Source: Macrolepiota albuminosa (taxonomy: Eukaryota > Basidiomycota > Agaricomycetes > Agaricales > Agaricaceae). Taken from it: DNA of 64,000 bases. How positions within the stretch are numbered: position 1 is the stretch's first letter; each line of letters opens with the position of its first letter. A program made the position numbers and the translations under genes. The notes beneath the pieces were generated by a model. The model saw only the letters and a program-made list of their open reading frames with translations, searched no databases and was not told the origin of the DNA. The stretch lies in NCBI GenBank assembly GCA_027475525.1, contig JAMWFC010000037.1, positions 811,419-875,418 of the forward strand, read 5' to 3'. Below, in pieces: positions 23,142-35,542 of this stretch.

Positions 23142-25324
23142 CTAGTCTTTACCCAAATTCGTACGAACGACGTTCTGCAAAGCTAGCCCATCGTCCTGAT
23201 GGAACACCATAAGAGATATGGGCTGATGAGCATATGCTCAGAAATTACCTGATCTAAGGACCATGTAAAGCAACCACCCATACCAGCGTTTTTGGCAAAC
23301 TTAGTCTTTGAGGCAATACTCCAAGTATCGTCATACGTGACCACAGTTGTTCGGGCGATGTTGTACACGAACTTGTCAAAGAAGAAATTAGAAGTAAGTA
23401 TATTGAACGTAGCAGGAACGTCACCGGTGTGTCGCTACAATCATCCCAGGCTAAGGACAAGAAACTCTCTGGGTTAGAACTACGTTTCACCAGAACGACG
23501 ATTTACCTTGTGTATAACCGTTTGCTGCCATGTAAGTGCCGTCACGTCGTTTCCGAAGCACACCAGAACGAACCAGCTGATTGAAGGAAATCTGTTGACC
23601 CCACATCGCACTAAGGTCACCAGGAGCAGCTGAAATTCTCTTGGGAGGGCCACGTGCAGACTCAACCGGATTTGCATTGAGGTCACGCGTGCTGCTGCCT
23701 GATAGCTTTGTAGCGGTGCTCTTTGAGACGTAGCCATATAAAGCAAGTCCAAGAAGTAGTTTTGATGCCGGAAAGCCAGCCTTCGTCCATTGCTTAAAGG
23801 CAGACATCGCAGTAGCTTGTGGGCTCTTTGAAGTTTTGCAGAGGTCTCCTGCTTTTCAGTTAGCCATTGCTAGTTGCAGTATATAGATTGTACCGAGGGG
23901 TGCGTTGGGTCCGGGGTTAGAAGATGCACCATTAACATCATAGTTCCTACGTTAAAATAGGTCAGTTGTGAAGTAATGTCCTCAAAGAAGACAGTCTACA
24001 TGATGTTCACGTATGTCAAGAGTGCCGCAAACTTGGTAACATCAGTCAACGGCTTGCTATCAGATCCAAGCCATGGGAGGTGAGGTACCGCCGCAGAGAT
24101 GATTTTTGCCGGTCCTGAATGAATTTTAAATCAGCAAGTGCCACATTCCATGCATTGTGACAACCTAGAGATACTCGAAGGAGCTCCAAAAATGACAAAA
24201 AATTGGCGGAATCGGTCGGACGGTGGGTATTGCCTGCACCTAAGGAGTTGGGATATTCCTGCGGGGAATATTTATTTACATTAGGTAAGTTGTTCATGCG
24301 ACATAACTCGACCGTACCCAGTCGATATCGATTCCTAAAGGAGAATCAACTTTGAACCAGAAACCATGTTTACAGCATTACAAATACTAACCATCAAGTC
24401 CGAATGAGTTCACAGTACTTACTAAATTATTGTTCAACTTCGCCCGATTAGCCGTACTATTCACTGCATCGCTGAACCAGTGGCTGCCTTCCCATCCGCC
24501 TGCAATCGATGAGTCAAGGCGAGTCAATGAAGAATGGAAAAATGTCAAATTTACCAATTGACAATACGATTTTTGTGCCCTTGCCACTACGGCGTGCACT
24601 GGAAACTAAATTCCTAAGAATGTCCTGACTACCGTTATCCCAATCCAAAGTCGCCGAGGCATTTGGTACAGCAAAAGCTGGGCAAGTTTCAGAGTTGAGG
24701 AAGTTTAGAGATTTACGTAGATACGTCACACATACCGAAGAATAAAATATCGAATTTAGCGAAATTGATTCTATCTGGAGGGTTGTTACTCGCCGACCAT
24801 GTCGGGTAGTACGCGGCCGCGACAGTCGCTGCTTGAGGTTGTGGGCCAAGTGATTGGGTGTAAGCAAGCATGTTGCGATCCATCATGGCAGGCGCGTCTC
24901 TAGCGATGACCGAGAGCTCTCCCACATCAAATGAAGATGAAAGAAGGAATTGGATGAATGCATGGCTATCTTGATACTGAGGGTTCATCCTGAGCTGGTT
25001 CAGATATTCTGCAAGCCCGGCCTTGCGCTCTGCCATGAGCCCGTCGTCGATCCAGGCAGACGGGAACATGGCGTTGAAAAACATGCGCTTGGGCGGCATA
25101 ACAAAATCATCACCTAGAATTTCATGAAGAATGAGAAACTTTATTGCCATCAGTCAATGAGTCTGGTGTCGAGCGAGGCGATTGAAATTTACCTGTGAAT
25201 ATCTCCGCGAAACTTCATACTCTTGACCATTTCCCAAGACCGTCTTGACGAGGTATAGGACGTGAGGATGAGGGGAAGAGGCAGTAGTGTGTTGGAGAAT
25301 AGAGATACTCTGTATGATGGCCAT
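23142..25324 (-). CDS. PX-domain/GH18 chitinase fusion, paralogue 2
   Basis: The start at 25324 matches the paralogue by alignment (TTASSPHPHVLYLVKTVL against TTASSPRPHILYVV). The PX core is RRYSQF (intron between Q and F), LHEILGDDFVMPPKR and AERKAGLAEYLNQLRMNP. The same uninterrupted exon (about 25124-24740) continues into the GH18 start AAAYYPTWSASNNPP and FAKFDILFFG, so the fusion is visible directly in one reading frame. Then come LSIG, GGWEGSHWFSDAVNST, the catalytic DGIDIDWEYPNS (introns near 24330 and 24260), VPHLPWLGSDS-like and NYDVNGASSNPGPNAPLG segments, LLLGLALYGYVSKS, MWGQQISFNQLV and GMGGCFTWSLDQ. The end is VVRTNLGKD with stop at 23144-23142. Catalytic and lipid-binding residues are conserved. 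No signal peptide is seen. Confidence 0.88.
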
Positions 25325-25948
25325 GGAAGCAAGATGTCGTTCTTTTCGCTGTAAATTTGCACTATATATACTGATTAGCCCGAATAAAGTTTGGTGGCTC
25401 ATGCCGCTTCCGTTCTGAAAGTGAACGATGCCGATTCACTTAGGAATACATTCCTCCGCTGTCGCTTGTCATTCACCCGGTAACGGTCTTTATTTCATTT
25501 TTACCTGGTTGCAAAGTTCCTCAAGGGCACTGTTAGTAAGTAAGGCGTGTAGACGTTTGCAATCTGGCAGTCTACCGTATCTTTTTATTCCACTCAGAAA
25601 AAATCTGAAGCGCACCAAATGTTGAGGGCATTCCAAGGTAAAACAATTTCAACAAAAACGTGTTCAAGGACCGGGTTACAAGCAAACTCTGTGATAGCGG
25701 TATTAAAGAGGAAGTCTAGACAACAGAAGTTAGAATGACATCTTGGAAAGTCAAGAGTCAGCGAATGCTCCGCACGGGTGGAACATGCTCACATTAGTCT
25801 TGGTTTTTAGAAAAGGCTGAGCTTCAGCCAATGTTTTATACAATCATTTCCAACAGAAGCAGAGTTTCAAGAATGTGTCCCATGTACATGTGTATGATGT
25901 CTAACACTTAAAAAACTAAAGATCTAGATGCGTCAGCATAAAGAAAAG
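25325..25948. other. Promoter side of PX-GH18 paralogue 2 and 3' flank of NEO1
   Basis: No supported gene. The plus-strand frame at 25428-25625 lacks motifs. Confidence 0.35.
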
Positions 25949-28900
25949 CTAAAGCAGCTTGCTTGATGCTGCGGGTGCGATCCGGCTGTGTATAAGTTTA
26001 ATAAAGTATAGTGGGAGTGCGCTGATCGTGACAAGCACAGCAAGCTTCCAAGCAAATACCAATGACACCACGAAGGATGTATCTGTCGAACCCCGACCTA
26101 TCATCAGAAGATGCGAAAAGAGCATGGCCATTCCACAAACACGCACCAAAATACTCTGGCAAGAAGGCGATGCTGACGACATACAGAATAAAGGTGACGA
26201 TCTCCGAAACTACCATATATAGATGCCTGAACAAAGGGTGAGACGCTGAAAGGACAAGATAAACAGATCGAGGCACCATGTTGTGATTTCTAACGCGACC
26301 ATTATAAGCTCATTCAAAATCAGAGCTGTAAAGGAGATCGACACAATGTGCAAGAACTCGTTTTCAAACAGCACTAGGGACATGATCATGATTGCTGCGC
26401 CTATGCATATGCATCAAACCAATTCAGTGAAACACAGGTCTCCATTCCAGCAGCCACATACCCTGATAAAGACTGATCATCAACCACTGAAAGAACGTTT
26501 TGTAAGATAATGCGCGGCCCTAAAAACAATCAGATTGAGTAAGCGGAGCTCGTCAAACTTGCAGACATGTCCACGAAAGGATCGTCCCTTACCTTGGTTA
26601 ATTCCTTATACAGCTCCGGATACAACAAGGCAAGGTCTTCATTGACATCCCGATCAAGAACCAGAGAAAAGACCGGAGCCATTGTGTATACAGTGGCGTA
26701 CCCAACCATCAAAAATCCCTGATATAACGCAATCGGGGCAAAATAAAAGATGGCCGAGAACACAGCCTGCATAATGGAGATGATGAGACCACGATGAATG
26801 ACGAACTGTGCCAGCTTGGCAGAACGCCTGTAAGAGTTACGCCCATGCCAGAGCAGTAGTTTAGTGAGGAAACTGAATTGGGTCACAGAGAAGTCTGCAG
26901 CGAGAGACGCTTGCTTTCCTTCTTTCCCGACGATACCGACACCTGACATCAAGTAAGACATGTTACACTACATCAAGAGTGGAAAAATACGCACCGACAT
27001 CTGCAGCCTGTATCATGCTGACGTCGTTACCGCCATCTCCAATGCAGCAAACCCGCTTCTTCGTGTGTTTACGAATAAGTCGCGCAACATCTGCTTTTTG
27101 AGTCGGCGAGCAGCGACATGCAACAACAGCCGATAATTTGGTCGTTATCTCGATGAATTCGTTCTTGAATAGGTTGAGGCAGAGCTATGATCAAAATTCA
27201 GCAAGCCTGCAGGCACAAACCAACTTGAAAAAATATACTGACCTGTAGAGACTCTCCATCGATGACCAAGCAACAATCGAGTTTCGACTGCAGGAATTCC
27301 AACTGATCCCGGGCTTGTTCTGACGTCTTCACTACAAAGTTTGCTTTTTCAGCAAAAGGCACTTGGAAGCAAAACAAGAAGACGACAAACATTTAGCAAT
27401 CTCATGGATATACTGATTCCTCGCCACCAGCTTCGTCGAAATCGCGATACACCTCGCCGTCTCGATCTTATCCCCAGTCAACATCCAGATCTTGATCCCA
27501 GCGTTCCTCAACAACTCAAGTGTAGACTTGACATCATCCTGCAGCTTATCTTCCACGCCCGTCAAGCCAAGTAATTCCAGATCATGTTCCAGATATTCCG
27601 CAACGACCGCGGCCATCGCCTCGTTCCTGCCCTCAAGCTTCACACTCGCCTCGTGGTGCTGCGTCTTAAAGTCCTTGTAAAGCTGAGGCCCAAGGCGCTT
27701 CCGCGCCATAACAAGGGTGCGTAAACCCTCACGTGCCATGTTCCCCGTCTCCTCTTCCAGCCAATCGTTGCGCTGCACTATCTTCGCCATCACGACGTCA
27801 GCGCCCTTCTGCAAGAACGTAATCTCCCCCGTTTGTCGATCCCGTACAACGATACCCATACGTTTTGACTCCGACGTGAATGGAAAAATATCAAGCACGT
27901 CGAACGAGATTATTGCCCCTGCGGGCGTGCGTAGATCAATCCTAGTGCGATCACGGAAGACAAGTGTAAGCCCGATAGATTGGGTCCAGGTGACGATAGC
28001 GACTTCGTCCGGGGACGAAGCTTGATAGGTTACTGTACCATCGTCATTACTTACCGGGGTAACCTAAAAGGAGTTGCAATACCAGTAACACCCACGAAAA
28101 CCGGCTGCTTACGTTGTGGCAGAGTGCTAGGCTTAGTACGACATCACGAACACGGGATGACATATCTCTCCGCCCTCGTGTCGCGAGTTGCGCTCCGGTA
28201 GACAAGGATGCTTTCCTCATGTGCGCTATGTATCACAATGTCAAAGGTCATTCCAGAATTCAGATAACGTCTAATCTAGATCACGTACCATGTTCTCCTG
28301 CTCCAAATGCAACTTCCAACTGATGCGCGACCTCATCCATCGAGTCATAACCATATGACATTGTCCCCATATGCAGTTTCTTCATTTCCATTTCTAATCT
28401 GGAATCAGCTTCATCTCTCTCTACCAGATGATGAAGAAACCTTACCGTTTTGGGTCAAAGTCCCTGTCTTGTCACTCAGCAAGTACTCAATCCGACCAAG
28501 CTCCTCCGGAAGGGTGCTTGTGCGCACAATCGTGTTGGGTATCTCGCTGTCGTTCATTATTTGCTGTGCGTAAACTGTCTTACCCATATCGAGGTTGACC
28601 CGCAGACTGAATCCGAGTAAACGTCAAACCCCAAAACCAATAGTCAAACTACACACCTTATGGGAATGATGGACGAAAAGAGTATAAGAAACCGGAATAC
28701 ATAGATGTACCACAGTCCCCTAAAACCATTGAGAGCTACGAGCACGATTGACAGGGCGAATGTGACAGCGCAAAGGATCTGTAACAAGTGGTCAATCAGC
28801 GAAACCCAAAAGAAGGAATCCAAGGTAACTTTACCTTTGCAAGTCTGTTAATTTCCAAATCTAACAATCCAACTTTAGTTTCAGGATGGCTCGTATTCAT

Positions 28901-30228
28901 CACCGCACGCGTTTCCGCGCCCGTGTATACGACCATGCCAACCGCCGAACCCGCAGCCAACACAGTATTTGCCCACAAGACATTCTCAACTGTCAACGGC
29001 GACACGGAGAGCACAGATTCCGCTGAACCATCAACTTGCGGCGGATGGTTCAACGTAAAAGTCCCAACGAATGCATGAATATCTTTGATCGGGGAGTCCG
29101 CTAAACTTGTCTCGCATTGACATATGAACCTGACACACAACGCGGTATTACATACCATAGATCTCAGCATCGAGTCGGACAAGCGCCGGTTCTTCGAGCT
29201 TTTGGCACTCTGGAACCGCAACACGCAGTTTCCAGTCCGTCTCTCCGTCCAACTGATCAGTGCGAATAAAACACGTTCCTGACGAGTCTGAGGTATGCAG
29301 CAGCACCAGGTCGGCAGGCACACGCTGGTTCTTCTCGAGGTGGATAAGGTCGCCGACGCGAAGAGCTGATGAAGGGATTGAGCGAGTGTGGAGGTACGCG
29401 TCTTCTCGTGCAAGGGCTGAAGAGGAATCGTCTGGGGGACAATCTAAGATGAGGTATTTCTGGGAGTTTGCTTCGCGGTCTCGGAGATGACGCTTGTAGT
29501 CGTCGTATGCCTCTTTACCCATGGTCACAGTCAGGACGAAGGCAAGTGGGGCGATGTATGTTACGATGTACCCTTTTCAGATACGTCAGTGTGCAACACA
29601 ACGTTATAGCTTGTGTGCAGCTCACCAATTTTGAGGGCGGGGATGAATTGAGATAGCGCGACAAGGAGAAAATATAAGTTAAAGAAGAACTTGAACTGCT
29701 CGTAGATAACAATCGGAAGGAACGTAAATGCGTTGTACTTTTGGTTTCGTACGATGTTGGCTGGGAAACGCGACTGGAACTTATCTGTGTCTCGTCAGAC
29801 TCTTTCCAAAGCTTACAGTATAGTAATGGAGATGTACCGGGGGGTCTGAATGGTATTGTACGTGAATGGTCTTTCATGGGAACACGCGACTGCTTCTTCA
29901 GTCTCGGTGTAGGTAGCTACTGCGCGGTCAACATTGGACGAAATCTCGTGAACACTGCACACACATGTGGTGTCCCGGAAGCGTCATCCTCAACCTCGAA
30001 CTGGTCTTCGAATTCCTCCCCCCTCAGCAACCCCGCCTGCTCTTCCGGGTCATCAGCATACCTCTCCTTCCGTTTCCCGGCTCGAAGGTTCTGCCGGGAG
30101 GAAGTGGTGGCAATCGTAGTATTGGTGCGCAGTATAGGCATATTTTCAGAAGATTCAGAGTCGTTGATAGGAATGTAGTTTGCACGAGCTTTGTTTCTTC
30201 GGATTGAATGGAGTGGGATATCCGACAT
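25949..30228 (-). CDS. NEO1: NEO1-type P4-ATPase (phospholipid flippase)
   Basis: P4-ATPase moving aminophospholipids at Golgi/endosomal membranes. NEO1 and ATP9 act without a CDC50 partner. The ATG at 30228 gives [19 protein letters not shown]. Motifs in order are [15 protein letters not shown] (actuator, about 29250), [20 protein letters not shown] (phosphorylation Asp, about 28500-28460), a nucleotide-binding region with [20 protein letters not shown] (about 27850), [20 protein letters not shown] (about 27500) and [20 protein letters not shown] (hinge, about 27035-26945). Transmembrane helices follow, including [16 protein letters not shown] and [18 protein letters not shown], then the last exon ending [11 protein letters not shown] at 25949. 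[20 protein letters not shown] is typical of the NEO1 branch. Length and the many short introns are normal. No break is seen. Confidence 0.9.
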
Positions 30229-30484
30229 GAGCCAAGCGACTTGAGGAGTCTGACAGGCGTGAAGAAGAGACACAGACAAAAGCTGAGACTGGGAGCCAAC
30301 CCCGTCTCCTATGCCCTCTACTCCAAAAGTGTGGCGCAGCCAAAGGCAAATGGGCAGGTCGAGGGCAGACTCGTGGTCCCAAAGAGAGTGTCACGTTGAG
30401 AGCTTGTTATGGTCTATTTGCACAACGCGCCACAGCCAAGCCCTCGTCAACCTTCACACAGGGTCGTTTCTACTGACGACCAAC
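30229..30484. promoter_or_regulatory. Divergent promoter of NEO1 and MPP6
   Basis: Only 256 bp separate the NEO1 ATG (30228, minus) from the MPP6 ATG (30485, plus), so both promoters and leaders lie here. No clear TATA box is seen. Confidence 0.55.
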
Positions 30485-31382
30485 ATGGACACTAAAGGAA
30501 CGACGACGAAGACGATCAGTAGAGGAACTCTTGGGCTTCGGTTCATGCAAAATGCTCTGCGTGCCAAACAACTCAAGGAATCTGAATTTGAAAAGGCAGA
30601 AGTCAAGGACGACGGGCAATGGGAAGTTGATCAAAGCGTTAGAGACGCATGGGGAAGAGCGTCTTCCTCTTCAAACTCGTCAGTTCTATCAACGTTTCTC
30701 CTTTTGAACATATCGACTTCTCAATACTGATTTTGCAGGCAAACAATATCTTACGAAAGCTCATATCTGCCATTTATCTACACCTCCGAGGTATCAGGCT
30801 CATCATCAGAAGCGGATATACAGAAACCAAAAGGGAGACGAGTGTTCAACAAACACGGGGTGGAGGAAACAGCGCCAGAGGTAAACCGTTTCTCATGAGT
30901 CAAGAACTTCTACAGCATGTCTAAAATATTTTACGAAGAAAGAACCAGAATCAACGCCAGTTTCAACCGGCGCTTCTGATCAGAAGCGATTCAAAGTGCA
31001 CCAGCGCCCCAAGGCTATATCAGCTGGCTCAGTTGGCCTTTTCGGGTTTCCCGATCAGGCGCCCTCGAAGCGCAAAAGCGCAGCAACAGCCCAACAGCTG
31101 ATTCACGATAACACCGGCGTTGGTGAGGACCTTCGTCCGCGCCCGTCTAAACATAAGCCGAAGCTAGAGTCAACACAACCCCTGGCGACCAAACCCGTGT
31201 TCCTCAAACCGGCTGGAGTCGACGATCCTCGTGAGATGCATGTCACGAGTGCAGACACTGACATCATCCATGGCGCTCGCAATAAGAAGAAACCCAAACG
31301 CGATCGTCCGTCTCTAGACCATCCGGACAGCGAGGATGTTAAACGCAAAAAGAAAAAGAAGATCCAGAAGAGTACGACATGA
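30485..31382 (+). CDS. MPP6: MPP6-like nuclear exosome cofactor
   Basis: M-phase phosphoprotein 6 family, an RNA-exosome cofactor that links the core to the Mtr4 helicase. Exon 1 starts at 30485 and carries the family motif SRGTLGLRFMQNALRAKQ, then DDGQWEVDQSVRDAWGRA. After an intron ending near 30738 comes YESSYLPFIYTSE, a conserved second patch. Later exons give FNKHGVEE, KRFKVHQRPKAISAGSVGLF and a basic Lys-rich tail (KRKKKKKIQK) that suits nuclear localisation. Stop is at 31380-31382. The middle is low-complexity, as usual for the family. The call rests mainly on the first motif. Confidence 0.75.
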
Positions 31383-32910
31383 ATCATCCTCGCGTTTTTG
31401 GTAAGTTCTCAACAACCGCATGAGGTACTTTTTGTTTCATGGATACATACGCACAATATAAGGATTAGCTTCTCTGACTTTTGCTATAACTGCATTAATG
31501 ATCCTTTGCCTTCGTACTCGTAAGGTGATGGTTTGATGGATAGATCAAGTGCCCCTAGCCCCACATCAATCTCGAGCTATATCTTTCGGACGTCTTAGCC
31601 ATGAGAACAAGGTTTCATCCAAGTCCACGGGTGAGCTTTACGATAAAAAGAGGGGCTGTATTTGGAAGGTCACCTGGACTTGTACTTAGTTTGTGCTCCT
31701 GAGCGTTTATGCTATCTAAATTCAGCACAACCAAAATTGATCCATGGTTGCAAATCATGTCTGGCCATCCCCATATAATAAACCAACACGAAGGAATTAC
31801 CAAATTCTTTCACAGCTGGAGCAGTACTGTACTTTGGCTGCGATACAATCGAATCTTGACACAAGTCCCCTGATACCGGGAATAGGTATTCCCAAGGACC
31901 CCATCATGACCGAGGATAGCGCGTGCAAAGTTCCCGTCGTCCCGGAAACGGAGCGAAAGGTCACGTCATCGGCCGATGACGATCGAGCCATGGGTTGACC
32001 CCTGTGGCTTGCCACCATCACGGAACCGAATCTCCCTGGCTAAACCCATGGTCATCTGGACATTAATGAGGGGCTTCGAGAAGATGGGGTTCTCCATACG
32101 AATGCATTCAGTCAGGGAAGTGCTTCGGTGAAGCAGTTGATGGCAGGTCGGGTCGGGAGGATCCGTGGGGGGGTGTATTTTTCTGTCCAGAGTGGGCAGT
32201 GAGCAAGTATTGCGACGCGACTCATCATTGTGATTACGGCCACATGTAAAAGTCTTCGGAGTTGTTCGGACGAGAAGAAGGCGAGGGCTTCTTCACAAAG
32301 TTGAGAAGGATATCACCGTGTGCCGATGAAGATGCGCGCAGCGCAGCACAGATATTTTAGCAATCTGGAAACCCACATGGCAATGCACAGTCTATACATG
32401 ATGTACTTGAATGATTGCCTTGAACTAAGAAGCCCGGAGTGCTGTTGTACCGGTGTGGATTGTCAAACGAGTCGTGGATGCTCAGATAAATATGTTTCAT
32501 GGCTCAGGAGCCACATTAAGAAGATCAGCTCATTGGTTAGAAGCAGACTGTCACCATCTGTCAGGGTCAGCCGGAAAGTAACGAAGATAGCTTGTTTCAG
32601 CGACGAATCTATCATGGTGGAAGCATTTTTGTGTCAAGGGTGAAACAGAAACAGTCTGCAGGCGATCTTCGTCATAGTGCATGGAAGAGTCTGCGTTGGT
32701 GGACGCGTCGCGGGAGAAGCGAGACGTCGCCTAACCAAGACTGCAGCTGGCCTAATCTGGAAGTCTGGTTCAAATCCCACGCGAATTGAGAATTCTGCTG
32801 CCATTTCCAGCCAAGCCAGCGACGAACAGTCAGTCAGTCAGCATTCACAGCAGATCGCAGCTCGCACAGAGAATTCGACGCGAGATTATACAAGTGAATG
32901 TCCGATTCTG
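31383..32910. other. Intergenic region without a supported gene
   Basis: A plus-strand frame at 31744-31998 (84 residues, PLIPGIGIPKDPIMTEDS) is not recognisable. From about 32680 the frame of the downstream membrane protein is already open, so its start could lie further upstream. Confidence 0.35.
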
Positions 32911-34801
32911 ATGGCAACCTCCTACATTCATAACTCCTCCCCCGACTCCGAGCCTAGTGCTTTTTCGCGCCCCCACCGACGAGACGACTCGGGTGCAACG
33001 ACCCTCCAGGGTTCTTCAGATTTATCCCATCCTACCGAGCCCTTGCTCCAGCACTATTCCTCGGAACCCGCTCCATATCTCGACCTGTCGTCGCGGCAGC
33101 TCCCGAATACTGGCGGCCCGCGCCCTGGGTGGCCAGCGCGTCGCTCGATCGACGGCGACTCGGCAAATATAAGAGACACCAAGGTCCTTCACGAACCTAT
33201 CGGGAAGAGACGGCTGAGACGGCTGGCATGGTATAAATGTTTGCTCGAGACTCTGATGAGTGAGTTGGAAATTTATCGTGACCGATCGCATATTGATTTG
33301 TTCAGCTGCTTTTGCGGTTTACAATACTGTTCGTTACTTTCTGGCATTCACTATCTATGATTCCGTTCAAGGACAAGTCGCGTCTCTTGCCCTAGGAATA
33401 TGCACCGCGGCTGTATTTACTCTCACGGTATGTTCTATCGTCGTATGGCTGTTCCAGCCTTACCTGCTGGTGCATCGTGTCCCACCGCTTCTCCTCTTGC
33501 GAACTCGCACAGTCTTCCACTCTCTTGCATCGTTCGCTCTTTTTACCCCCGCAGTCGTCAACACCGTACTGCTTTTCCTGTGGAAGAACCATCCAATTAT
33601 GGAATTGAATGTTCGACGACGTTGCCATGTCGATATTGACGTGATATGGTCCGTGTCTAGTAAACAGTGCAAGCCACCTGCGTGGGATGTCTGGATAGCT
33701 CTTTCAATCCTTCGTCTAGTAATAACTACCATCGTGATTGTAAGCACCATAATACATCACAAACCTCGTTTCTATAATTAACCATTACCATTTTCATAGA
33801 TTCTATATCACTGGATCGCCGAGAAATACACTCGCGTGCGCCTTTCCTCTTTGTCACGATCCCGGTGGAATCGCAACGCCCCAGAACCCTCTTCCGAATT
33901 ATACTTCTCCCCTCAATTACCTCCAGGAACGTCTCCGCCATCCTTTGTAACTCCGGCCCAGCCACCATCACAACCACACCATCATTCTTCTGAATCAACG
34001 TTACGTTCTCAATCGCATTCCAAGCACTCATCGAGTCACCTCTCATTCCATTCCTTTGCTGAAAACTCGATCAATTCCGACGAGGAGACCATAGGTAACT
34101 ACCACCACCAACAACCAAACACTAACAACCTGGAAACTGCTCAAGTCGCACCGGGCGACTACCACGAGCATTTCCGCCAGATCGTGTCCAAGGTCACACG
34201 TGAAACGGAAGAGACGCTCGCACGAGCGGCGGCAGCTGCTGCGGGTGTGGCTGAAACGACAGACACACATCCAGATACCGATACCGCTACCGATACCGTT
34301 ACCGCACCGCCCTATATGACTGATTTCTACCGGCCCCGGATCCCACTCACGATCGGGTATGACGAGTTCGGGCGTCCGTACCCCCCAGACGAGCATATAC
34401 CCATAATGAACAGCTACATCCGGCGCATGCCCACGATCGAGTCGATGGGGTCGCGCGAAATCGCGTCTAGCACTTGTTCGCGTAGTGGGACGGTGACTGC
34501 TAGTCTGCGGAGTAGCTTGTTGCTTAGTAGTAGGCCGCTCACGCCTGCTCCTACACTTGATGGGACCATGGGAAGTCGTCGGTCTAGTCGTGCGAATAGC
34601 GCGGTGGTTGGTGTTGATGTGCTGCTTGGCGTGGGTAGGAATACTGCTACTAATGAGGTCGGCGAGCTTGGGGAGAAAGGCGGTAGAGCGACGGGCACTG
34701 CAAGCTCAGGCTCGAGCTATCCGACGACAACGACGACGTCGGCGTCGTATCACACGGCGACGAGTCATGGCTCCGCCGTGTCTTTTAGTCTCCTTCAATG
34801 A
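32911..34801 (+). CDS. Unknown multi-pass membrane protein with long disordered tail
   Basis: The ATG at 32911 (MATSYIHNSSPDSEPSAF) was chosen because the upstream part is poorer in protein-like sequence. A Ser/Pro-rich N-terminus of about 100 residues ends in a basic patch (KRRLRRLAWYK). Three or four hydrophobic segments follow between 33290 and 33760 (AVFTLTVCSIVVWLFQPYLL, FALFTPAVVNTVLLFLW, WIALSILRLVITTIVI). A short intron near 33740-33800 joins ILYHWIAEKYTRVR. The remaining 320 residues are disordered, with His/Gln/Ser-rich, Ala-rich (ARAAAAAAGVAE) and Thr/Asp repeats (DTDTATDTVTA), ending at 34801. No domain is recognised. It could be a conserved basidiomycete membrane protein of unknown role. 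Confidence 0.6.
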
Positions 34802-35518
34802 ATGAAAAAAGTGAAACGCTTGCATGTCATACATAGCGTGTTTTTGGGACTTTTGGATGTACTTATATACCTATCTAGTAAATTATGTACGTATGTAAAA
34901 CGTAACGTCTTTACCTCGGAGAAACATCCTTCCTTCTCGGCTTACTCACTCACTCACTTCCACCCCACCCAAGCAGCTATTGAATCTGTGGCGCTACCCT
35001 TGGCATGGAAAAACTTTATTGGACGTCCGTAAGTAGTGCTTACTTTCACTCTTACATACTCTTCGTGTGTTCATCGAGGACCCGGGGCTTGACAGCCGAT
35101 TCGCGTAATTAATGCATCCCGCCACGACGCCACTTGAGTTTGCGTGCGTGCGTGCGTCAGTCAGTCAAAGCATACCGTGGGATCGTTACAACTATCCACA
35201 CTTACATATAATCAAGTCCACAGTATCGCACGCCCAAAAAAGGGACCCTCCCCTAGGCATATCCATGACGTCAATTACCATTCTTTTTTCCTCGAGTTTG
35301 TTACATATGTACATACATACAGACTTATGAAAACGGGACGCCTCGGGATTCAAGGAGGTAATTAATATTAATATTAATCTTGATCTTAATCTTAAGCCTG
35401 AGGGGTCGGTCCCCACTAGCACTTCGGTTTCTGCGCCGATCAAACTTTAAATGCTGAAGGCAACCTTTTTTCTCATCGATGGCCATATGCCATATGCCAT
35501 TGTTGTTAGTGCTTTCAT

Positions 35519-35542
35519 CCGATACCGATACCGATACCGATA
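35519..35542. repeat. CCGATA hexamer repeat
   Basis: Four near-identical CCGATA units in tandem. A similar ACCGAT-type run occurs inside the membrane-protein gene near 34277. Confidence 0.6.

Noticed and set aside
19203..25324. Neighbouring PX gene and chitinase gene wrongly joined
   Set aside because: PX and GH18 sequence lie in one continuous exon in paralogue 2, and paralogue 1 has the same order.
32764..32776. GGTTCAAATCC, a tRNA B-box-like sequence
   Set aside because: Flanking bases do not form a T stem or acceptor stem, and no matching A box at the right spacing was found.
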